Shown here piece by piece: positions 13,901-25,900 of a DNA stretch of 64,000 nt; positions within the stretch are counted from its first letter, which is position 1; each line of letters begins with the position of its first letter. Position numbers and translations under genes: made by a program. The stretch is from NCBI RefSeq assembly GCF_964355755.1, contig NC_092670.1:27021795-27085794 (forward strand), read 5' to 3'. This DNA comes from Antedon mediterranea. Lineage: Eukaryota; Echinodermata; Crinoidea; Comatulida; Antedonidae. Under the pieces are notes generated by a model. The model was not told the origin of the DNA. It was given only the letters and a program-made list of their open reading frames with translations, and made no database searches.

Positions 13901-16900
13901 CAAAAAAATGACACAAAATATAGTGGCGTACACTAATTGTTAGAAGTGCTATACAATGTGTTGTTCTGTTGATTCAAGTTTAGCTGTGGCATTTGTTGAT
14001 ACATTTCTCAAAAACGATTGAGTTGAGTGTCTGTAAATTTTGCATACGTTTTATAAAGTTTTTGTGCGATTTTTGAAACTTTGTAAAAAAAAGCCTTTAC
14101 ATTTATCTAAATAAAATTTAGTTATTAAGTAGCGTTTTTTCAAAGTTTTGATTTTGCTTTTTACCTTAATGTGTTTTTTACATTTTGCTGCAAATGTAAT
14201 GTCTTAAAATGCAATTTTAATAAAGACATTTTAGAAACGCTTACATTTTATCTAAAAATTTGTAACAATTTAGTTTTTAAATAATGTTTTTTCAAGGTTT
14301 TGATTTCGCTTTATTAATACACTTGTGTTTGGTTTTTCTACATACGTTTCTATAACTTTTTTTCTATGTCTTTGTGTAACGTAATTTCCCATAAACTGCA
14401 AGTCTAAAGCCTGGTTTCCAGTCGACGTTGTTTTTACATTGGAAATTGAAAATCGACAGGAAACGCTAAATGTCAAAATGACGTAATGCAAGTAGAAATC
14501 GTTGTAGTACAAGTGTTTGACAGGAAATCGGTGACTGAAGCTTCCGTCTGTTACGTCGATATTCGACGGTTCGACAGGAAACCGGTGAATTTCTGGATGA
14601 ACATGCCTTACGATGCGATTTTATACCCTTCCGCTTACACTTTCGTAAGCGTAAGCGCAAGGATCGTAAGAACCAGCCAATCAGTGACGAGGATTATGTG
14701 ACGTTGGCAAGAAGGTCAAAGCTTGGAAAGGTGAAAGAAAGTAGAAAGTACCGTATATAAGAATTGTTGACAATAAATGATACGTAAATAACCCTGAACC
14801 ACGATGTTCAATTCATGATAGAGTGTAATAATTTAGGTGGATGAATACGAAATAGATGTGAGGACTATACAAAATTGTCTTGCTTGTTACTTATTATAAT
14901 TATATAAACATAGTAAAAATACGATAATGAGTAAAAATAATACACACAGACGCACTAAATTAAAAACGTTATGGCAATAAAATTTCATAAAATGTTAGAG
15001 AACAGTAGTGTCATCATCAGGATCATCAGGATAAAAATGCGTTCACCTGGCATATAGTTTGCATTCAAAAGCAGGTGGGGAAAAATTACGCAATGATTTT
15101 GTTTTAATTGTATGATGAAGGTAGGCTGGGTAATAAATTAATAATACTGTATATATTAATTAAATTCACCGTAGTGTTTGCTTGAATCTAAAAACAATTT
15201 ATAGGCATATGATAATTTGATGAAGAAAATAAATAATTACTAGATTTAATTCGTCACTATGACGAATTATAGGTTATATGCATTGATTTAAATAAAGATA
15301 ATTGATTGATTGAAGATATATTAATCTTTTGATTTTCTCAGAATTATTTATATATGATAGGATCTTGCTAATGCAAATACAATAGCCGGTATCATAATTC
15401 GATCAAAGATCCTTCTGCGTATAATAATGTCATAAACCACATTTGTTACATAATAATAAAGACATAAGTTAATACTTTTTATCTAGATTTCATTATAAAT
15501 CATGTGTATAATCTATACACTAAGAAATACAATTGAACAAACAATACGGATAATAAAAAAAAATCTTATTTCGTTTCGTTTCCCAAGGTGAGACTCGAAC
15601 TCGGTACCTTGAATGCTATAGACACGAGCAAAGACCACCGAGCCATACACAACTGACTAAAAGTTATGGAAAGATTCCTCCGTGTATTTACTATGCAGTA
15701 ACCACTTTGGTGCAGATAGATTATTACATACCGCAATGAATTATAATGTTTTACTATGATGACATCTTTCAAAATTAAAAAAAACGATGCACTGTGTTAC
15801 GACCACTTTTGGCCTAGGCCGAAATACCTAAATAAATAGCAACAACGAGGCTTGGAACAAACAATAGTCGACACTCAAGAGTATTATGCAAAGAGCATGA
15901 GCTCCATTTATTTCCTTTCACGAAGCACAAAATACATAACAACACAATTATAGATACGTATGATACCGAGTGGTTGGTTTGCCTGGCCATCTGTACACAT
16001 CACAACCTCCCCATTCTTATCGTCCTGCCTCGCTTCCAGTCTCAAGCACAGTTCTAACCGCAAGCGTCCTTAGCTGGCCCTGTCTCCTGAGTGACTCCCT
16101 TCTTTGTATCACACACCCAGCACAGCTTTCCAAAATACCGCGCACCACCATGCTCCATTCTGATTCGTCCACTTGACCACCGGCGACTTGATTCATTTGC
16201 ATGCGACATGTGACACCTGACTCTCGTCACACGTAACAACTGTCAAACTATATACTTTTAACTTTAATATATAAACTTCTTAAGGAAGAAAGTTAATGTT
16301 AAGTTTGTTATTTCGGCCTAAGAAAATGTTATAATTTGTTTGATTGTCGAAATTAATTTTTTAAAATTTAATATGCCATTAATGATGACTTAATCAACTT
16401 TTGTTCTCTTAATTTCATAATAAATCATACATATATACATACACTTCAAGAAAATGAAATAAAAAATAGGTGTTCCTGAGCATTCTAATGATATACATTA
16501 ATTTTAAAATTTAGCATATTTTTACCATTTTGTTAACTTACACGTGTGTAGCCTGTCACTTTTGACGTGCTCGTATAACACTGTTTCGCGTTGAAAGGTT
16601 ATACAACAGTAATCGGACAAAACAGTGTGCATTAACGTTTGACGCGCAGTGCGCGTGCAAAAATCTGCGCACTCATGGCAATTTTTTAAACGCCTAAAAT
16701 TGCCTGAAACGTACTCTAAATTCATCGAAAATTAATTTTGAACATTTTAAGCGCGCGTACGCATGCGTTATATGCGCTACACACGTAATTGTATTGCCAT
16801 ATGATGAAATATGACCTGAAATTTATGAGTAGTACTAAATTTTGTTTAAAAGTGATTCATGCTTGTGAAAATATGATTACAAACGTGATTTCGTTAAATC

Positions 16901-19900
16901 GCGCGTAGACCGCGTAATGATTGATTGCGCACCGTGAAAACATAACCACATCGATTCCTGGCCATAAGGAATATACTCTGAAAAATTGACTTATCTAGAT
17001 GAAACTGATGCCAAGATAATTCATGGACAAAATAGTGCTAAGGAAAGAATAAATAACGTAGCGTTGAAAACAATTTTTTTTCCGTGATTTCTGTTTTTCC
17101 AGCCAGTAGATATGGGATCATGCATTAATATGGCTAACCGGACATTGTGACGTCATCGTATGGCCACGCGAATATAAAATATAGGATTTTTGTATCTTTC
17201 GTCATAGCTCATCACATTTAATAGAGCGCATCTACACTTATCCGTTTTTCATTTTTACTCCGATTTTTATATTGTCTAGGTCAATCAATTATCTTTCGCA
17301 TGAGTTAAAAATATTTTAATTTTTATGACGTCATCATGTCTAAAAATGTAAATAACCTGGGTCACATATTTTCATCTTTACAGTAAATTTTAATCTGTTA
17401 TAGCTCGTCAGAATAAAAAGTGATAATCATGATTACAACGTTTTCTGGAAGCTATTGGATTGTAGATATGAATTCATGTGAACATTTTGCCAATCGGATG
17501 TTGTGAAGTCATCATATGGCCAGCTGAATAAAAAAAGTCGTAATTTCATATTTTGCGTAATAGTTCATCACATTTAAAAGAGCGCGCATCTATATTTTAC
17601 GTATTTAAATTTCTTCTACACGTTTATATGTGGTTGCTGATATAATTTCCTTCCGAATTTGCTATCTTAGTGTTTCATTTTGATACCGTCGCCATGTTAA
17701 AAATTGGAATAAATAGCGGGTCCCGTAATTTCACCTATTCTATACTGTATGTGACATACAGGTATACAGATTATACTTTGTATACTATATGACACAAAAT
17801 AACAGCATTCAAGAATAAAAACAACATATCATATTCTTCAGTTCAGGTCATAATGTCATAATCTTTTTTCTGTGTGCGAAATGCCAACGTATGACGTGCA
17901 CGTGGTGTTTTTCGTGCGGATAATTAACTCGTCAAAGTGACGAGTTTCATGTCTAGTTTCATCTTCTTTCTTTCTGTATGATTTTTGTGTAACGCTTTTC
18001 TCTAAAACTTGCAAACATAAGATTTCGGTAACTATCTTAACAAATTGACATTTACGTAACGTCGTCAAGCGAAGCTTTTCATGACGTTTACAATTGCGCA
18101 ACGTGACTTACGCGCGATTTAACGATTTTCTCGTATTCAACATCGGTCGAAAACCAAATGACATTTCAAATTGAAACTTTTCAAAAGTTTAATTTATATC
18201 ATGCGCTAACTTTCCGTTGAAAAAAAATTGCGTGTTTTACACAAAGTTACGCGTGCACGCGCATTTAAAATTTCAAAATACGCAAAACTAATTTTTAATC
18301 AACTTCTTACGCGTTTCATGTCGTTTTAAGTATTTCAAAAATTCCCACGTGTGCGCAAATTTTTACGTGTGCGGTGCGCACGTAGCATTACAAACATATT
18401 TTTTTCGCGTGATTTATGGTTTTCCAGCCTTTTCTAGTAATTTTGCCAACTTTTAAACAATTTCGACTTAAAGTTACGTCATACGAGCACGTCGAATTGG
18501 ACGATGTGCGCTCGTTTTTGATGAAAAAGTTCAAAAATTCGTCAAAATTATGCCTTTTTTTAAACAGTCGTAGTTTCTAAACTAAACGGAGAAAGTTATT
18601 TTTATTACATATTCTGGAAGATGATAAGTTGTAGATATGGAATCATGCATTAATATGGCGAATCAATCATTGTGACGTCATCGTATGGCCACGCGAATAT
18701 AAAATATGGAATTTTTTGTATCTTTCATCATAGCTTATCACATTTAATAGAGCGCGCGCGCATCTCCAATTATCTGTTTTCCATTTTCACCCCGATTTTT
18801 ATATTATCTAGGTCAATCAACTATCTTTTGCATGAGTTAAAAATATTTTAATTTTTATGACTTCATCATGTCTAAAAATGAAAATAACTTGGGTCACTTA
18901 TTTTCATCTTTACAGTAAATTTCAATCTGTTATAGCTCGTCAGAATAAAATGTGATAATCATGATTAAAACATTTTCTGGAAGCTATTGGATTCTAGATA
19001 CGAATTCATGTAAACATTTTGCCAATCGGATGTTGTGACGTCATCATATGGCCAGTTGAATAAAAAAAGTCGTATTTTCGTATTTTCATATTTTGCGTAA
19101 TAGTTCATCACGTTTAAAAGGGCACGCATCTATATTTCACGTATTCAAATTTCTTCTACACGTTAATATGTTGTTTGCTGAGATAATTCCCTTCCGAAAT
19201 TGCTACCTTCGCGTTTCATTTTAAAACCGTCAGCATGTTAAAAATTGCAATAAATAGCGGGTCCCCTAATTTCACCTATTCTACACTGTGTGTGATATGG
19301 ATACAGATTATACTGTGTATATTATATATGAATCAAAATAATAGAATTCAGCAATAACATATCATATTCTTCAGTTCAGAGGTGATAATGCCTATTATCC
19401 CCTAACCTATCCCCTTAATGTTAAAAGGTACATCGTTACATGTTCATGTTGCACCACTTGCGCGGCGGATAACCAAACTCGTCAAAGTGACGAGTTACAT
19501 GTCTAGTTATAAAGTGAAATCATTATTTTTTCTATGGACTCAAATAACTTCATTACAACTGTAAAATGGCCTAGTAAAAGTCTGATTTTTTCATGATTTT
19601 GGGGGCAATACATCTTTAACAAATTGTGATAATAAAAATATTATTATTTAATGAATTGTATGTTGTCTTGTAAAACTTTTACTTTGTTTTTAAATATTTT
19701 CCTATTGATGGTAGAAAATAATTTCAGAAATAATAGTAGGAATTTTCCAGTTCCAAATCTGTGATTCAAACTTAATGCATGTGTGACTTATTTGTACAGT
19801 ACTAAAAAATATAAATATATTTCTACCAAAGAGTTGACATATTCGAGGCCCAACTATTGTTCCATTAATAGGACGTTTGCTGAATAGGAGCTGAATAAAA

Positions 19901-22900
19901 TTCCCCAAGCAGTAATAGCTGGGTGCTTATTCAGAAATGTTCTTCTGTCTCAGTACTGTGTTTATGATTTGTCCAGTGATACAGTATCACATGTGTATCC
20001 CACATTTTGCCTATATCTTACGCCTAACCTTTGTAATACAGGCACCACAAGTGTGTCACTGTAGTACAGAATTTGCCTATGATATTGGACATATAATACT
20101 TTGTGAGATACAGTATAAAGTCGGGTGCTTTGCTAAACATGTTTTTAATTTGATATGCCCTAACTGTAAACTAGTTTACTGTCAATTATGTACAATATCT
20201 TTGTACATATCTAGTGATCCATAAGGGACTCAAGGTTCAATATTATTTTTAGATTCTACTTGATTGATTGTCATTTGAGATGTATTATTTTTGACATTAT
20301 ACTTTATGTCTTGCTTTATCTCTTTTTTTTTCTTTTCTGTAATTTATGACAACTATGTTTATGTTTAGTATATCTATAAAAATATATTGATTGAATTTTT
20401 TAAAATTACTAATTCTTTATGGTATGGTGCTATAAACATAAATTATATCTATCCAGAAATCTGAACTTGTCTATTTCTTGTCAGATTTTCAGGGACATCT
20501 TTGCTTAATCATTTGTTATTTCCTTTTTCCTTTTCCTGACGTCGTCGGGAAGAGCAGTACTGTGGCGCTAATGACCCCTCTTCTACCCTGTGGGATATCT
20601 CCAAGCACCCTAAACCTTGGAATTATAGCCCTGTTCTTATAAGGTCTAATTATCACACTGCTGCATACATGAGGACTACTCATTCAGAAGCTATCAAGCA
20701 GCTATAGTTCTAGAGACTGACGTTTTTCATAATTTGTAAACTAGGATGGGTCATGCTCAAATTACGAACACCAAAGCATGGCTGGGATAAGAGAGTCTAT
20801 GAAAACATTTGCTGATAATACAGTATTTATATAGATGCATGTAGATGTAATCTGTAAAATCTTGTTCAATAAATAATGACTGTAAGCTCTCGCTGATAAA
20901 ATAATATTAGCCGGACGACGTTATAACTGATTATATGATTGTATTTTATTAGTTACTCGTGTGTACAATGAATCCGCATGCAGGGAGAGAGAGCATTGTC
21001 ATTTATTTATTTGCTCATATTGATTAAACTATAGAGGGCTCACTACTATAATTAGGTACGATCAGATATGAGATGCTATATAGTTCTACAATGACTTTGT
21101 TCTTGCTGTCAACCTAGGCCAGTATTATAATAATTCACTGTCAAATATTAATAATCAAAACATTATTTTGGCTGTCTATGCTGGTATTTACAGTCCCATT
21201 TGACTGTCAATTTAGAAAGATATTATAATACTATAATTTGCTTTCAGATAATCATTGAATTATTATCAAAACAGTCCATATAATAGTGAAGTTTTTGTTT
21301 GTAATAGGATACAATTTGTTCACACTTGAAGCTTCTAGGCTTGATGAAGTGACCCCCAGACTTGACCTTAGCAATAAAATAAACTAAAGTGACAGAAATT
21401 GAGTCTGTATAATAAAGTAATATTATTTAGACATCATTTTTTATTAAATTATTTAATAAGCACATCATCTTTTACAGATTCAGTACTTTTTTTTTTCAAT
21501 TTTAATTGCACAATCTGAATTTTACTTCAATACAAAAGTTATTAATTTCTGCAAAAAAATAATATTCACATATAAAAAGAGAAAAGAAACATTTAATTAT
21601 AACCCAAAAACCATTGTCTGACAGACAATTTAAGTATTTTTTGCTATAAATTACATTTTTTCAGGTAAATTATTATTTGGTTAACATGGTTCTGGTTTTC
21701 TTAAATTATCCGGCTGTATTAAGAATTGTAGAAGAAGACAGGAGTTCGAGACTAGTGCAGTAGATCTGTCTGTATAAGGCTGTAATTTAACTTTAAAAAC
21801 ATAACTCTGTGTCGCTATATGATATATTAATTTATCCAACAATGTACTGATATTGTATGTATGCCTGTTATAGTAGAGAGGCCAAATACACAAAAGTCCT
21901 CTATAAAAAGTTTGGGGGCATTTTTTGTTAATAGGAGGCAACCATGTTGAATGTATCCTTTGTGGGGTGACAAAACCGATAGGGGTGGATGCCATCTTCA
22001 ATTTTGGGTTTTAAGGTCAGTTTATGTGGTCAAGAGGTCAACAAGGTCAAAATATAGGATTTTTATTTTATTCACGGAAAATCATCTACATCATCAGATC
22101 TATCCAAAAAAAAGTATTTTTCAAGATCAACTGATGTTTCATATTATAGTAATTATGAGATAAACATTTTATTTTACACATAAAAACATAGGAAATTAAA
22201 TATAAAAGTGTCATTTTCTCAAAATGTTGTTTTCACATACTTCTGTAAAGTACAGTTTTATAATAGGCTTTCGATCCCCAGTCTGTTGTTAATTTGTCTT
22301 TTTTATGTTGTCCACCAGTCATCGTTTTGATTTTTGTCGGAAAAATAGATCAAGTATAATATGTATGAAACGCTATATGTGCCAAAAGATTGCTCTTTTA
22401 CTATAATATTATTAATATTACCTATAATAATATAATAATATTTGAAAGTTCGTTTTTAGAAAAATCTAGAAAACTCTCCCTATATGACCTAATGTCGAGA
22501 TAATATCCTGGATATAGCACCTCTAAGCGCTGAACATTATTACCTCAGTCATTGTTATGTTATATATATCGATAATAAATGAAGAAACTCTCAAGTATAA
22601 TAAGAATAGTCTTTATTGTAAGAAGTCTGTAACTGAACTGTACAAAGTGATATCAGTAAGGTGGCTCGTGATTGGTTAATCTATATGGTATGACTATGGT
22701 GTCTTATTACTTTATACAGTATATAGGTCGCTATACTAAAGCAGTATTATTATAACATCTCCCTCCTAGGATTATTTAAAGTTTGTTTGGATGAGGGGTT
22801 TATCTATCGTTGCGTTACGATGTTTACAATGCTATAGATATTTATTTTATTAACTTTAAGCATGCTATTAATTCTCTTCTATATTCTAATTTCTATATTT

Positions 22901-25900
22901 TTTTTAAATGTCCTCTATATATCATTGTTCATAATGTTCAATCTCTTAGTTTTGGTGGTTGCTTGCAAATCCGTTTTGGTCTGTCGTGTATCGCTAATGG
23001 TGGTAATTTTCTTGTTTCCGTTTGGGGTTCTTGATCCTTGTTGATACTAGTAGTTAGTTCTTGTCTTGGTGTCTCTACGTTTTGTGGCGGTGGTGGATTT
23101 TCAGATAATTGTGGTTTGTTGTTTTCTTGTGTGGCTGGTGGTACTGGTTTCGGTTTATCTGGTTTGATATTTATTCTGTCTCTTGTATATTGTGATCCGG
23201 ATGCTGTTTGAACGGTATATTTTCTTGGTGAGTGTTGGGTGATTACGGTAGCTGGTGTCCATGTCGAATTTGGTTTCGTTTGGAATCTACATGGTTGTCC
23301 GATGTAGATTGATGTACTTGTGTCCGTAGGTTGTCATTCGTATGCGGCTGTTCTTTTTTGAAGGTTTTCTCCGTATTGTTTTGCTACGGAATTTGGTGTG
23401 TTATTTATGGCAGGTAGGTTGGTTTTGATATTCCGGTGTCCGAACATTAGTGTGAATGGGGACGGGATGTCTGTTGAAATCGGTGTGTCTCTAAGAACGC
23501 ATAGTATCTCGTTCATGTCTGTAAGTGTGCTCTTTTTTAGAAGTTGTTTTACAGTGGCAATGTTTCTTTCTGCTCTGCCATTTCCGGATTGGTGGTATGG
23601 TGCGCTTGTGGTATGAATTATTTCATGTTGTCTGCAATATTCTTCAAACTCACTGCTCACTAGCTGTGGCCCATTGTCAGACATCATCGTCTCTGGATAT
23701 CCGAACATTGAAAATGTTTGGTCTAGTTTTGTGTATACTGCCTTGCTATTTGTGCTGCTCAGCTTATCAACCCAGACGTATGCCGTGTAATAGTCGACAC
23801 ATATGAGAAAGTTTTGATTCTGGATTTCGAACAAGTCGATTCCGATACGCTGCATTGGCGTGTTGGCGTGTATTGGGATTATTGGTGGCTTCTTTTGATT
23901 TCTCTGGTATGTCTGACAGAGGTCACAATCCGTTATCATTTGCTCTATATCAGCGTTCAATCCAGGCCAATATAAGCTCTGTCTCGCACGGAGGCGGGTC
24001 TTCTCTATTCCTTGGTGCTGCTTATGCAGTATTCCAAGGAGTTTCTTTCTCATGGATGTTGGGATAACGATTCTTTGTCCTTTGATGACAATTCCATCAT
24101 ATATGGCCAGTTCTGATCGATGCTGCCAGTAGGCGTGCGTGAATTCGTTGCATTGGTTCTTTTGCGTTGGCCATCCCTCTACTATATATGGAATGAGTGC
24201 TTGTAGGACAGTGTCTGTTTTAGTTTTCTCTCTGATATTGTCGATGACAAAAGGTGCCATGTTTGTGACTTCATGGACTTGTACATTCATGTCAGGATAA
24301 GTGAAGGGTTCACCTTTGGTCTCGATGCATCTGGATAGACAGTCTGCTATAGGTACTTGTTTTCCTGGTACGTATTTTATCTTGCCATTATATCCTTGTA
24401 GTTGTAGCATTAGTCTTTGTAGACGCGTTGGCATTTTAGAGAGGTCTTTCTTTTGGATGCTTTCCAGTGGTTGGTGGTCTGTATGTATTGTGAAGTGTTT
24501 CCCAAACACATATGTTCTAAAATACTTCACAGACCATACCACTGCGAGTAGTTCCCTCTCGATGTTGCTATAATTTGATTCAGCATTTGTTAGTGACTTT
24601 GATGCATAGTGTACTGGTCGGTCATTTTGCATCAGTACGGCTCCAAGTCCCTTTTGAGATGCGTCACATTGGATCATTATCTCCTCTTTGCTATCGAAAT
24701 ACGCAAGTGTTGGGGCGTCTTGGATTCTCTTTTTTATTTTTGTTAGTGCATCGTCGTGTGTGTTTGTCCACTTGAAGACTGTGTCTTTCTGGAGAAGCCT
24801 TCTGATTGGATCGGTAAGTGGAGCTAGCTTTAAGAATTTTGACAAGTAATTTATGAGTCCTAGTAATGACATCAGTTCTTGTCTGTCGGTTGGGGCTTTC
24901 AATTTGCTTATTGCCTTAACCTTTGATGGGTCAGGCCGCATGCCCTCTTTGGATAACATATGTCCAAAGAATTTTACACTATCTTGTAGGTAACGACACT
25001 TTTCAGAATTTAGCTTGATGCCGCTTGTTCGACAGGTTCTGAATATGTCTGTGACTGCTTTGTCATGTTCTTGTCTTGTTTCGGCTGCTACCAATAAATC
25101 GTCTGCGATGCAATACACATTTGGAATATTTTGGAAGAGTGCATCCATTTCTCTTTGGAAGAGATCTTGTGAACTTGAAAGTCCAAATGCTAGTCGCTTA
25201 AAGCAGAATCTTCCATATATAGTGTTAAATGTCGTCAGTGCTTGACTGTCTTCATGTAGCGGGATATTCCAATAGCCACTACGTACATCAAATGTACTGA
25301 AATGTTGACATCCACTTAATCTAGGAAGTACCTCGTCGAGGGTTTGTGTGTAGTGATGAGGTCGCTGGATGTATTTATTTAGGTTTCTTGGGTCAAGACA
25401 GATTCTTAGTTTTTTATCTGGTTTTGTAACTAAGACTATGGAATTTACCCATTCTGTTGGCTCGTCCATCTGTCTGATAATGTCCAAGTCTAACAGTCTG
25501 TCCAGCTCTTTTCTCAGAGGTATTTTGAGTACATCCGGCATTTTGCGGACGGGATTCACCACAGGTGTAGCTTCATTTGATAGTTTAATTTTATAGGGTG
25601 TTTTCATACATCCTATGCCTGTGAAGATGTCCTTGTGTTGTTGGATTACTCGGATGGTGACTTCTTCGAACCCGTAATTTGTTGGGTCATCCGAGTCTTC
25701 TATTGTATTCTCCTGCGTGCGACGATACTGTTTCCCTTTGTTTGGGCGCTTTTGATTGTATTGTCGGTCCTGGGTCGTTTTGTTGAATTGTTTTGCTCTA
25801 CACTTCCTCGCCCAGTGATTGCTCTTGCCGCAATTTTTACATTCTTTTCCAAATGTGGGACATTGTCTGGACGGATGATCTGTACCGCAGTTGGAGCAGT

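Noticed and set aside
15580-15652. Functional tRNA gene on the - strand
   Set aside because: A- and B-box-like words exist, but acceptor and T stems do not pair.
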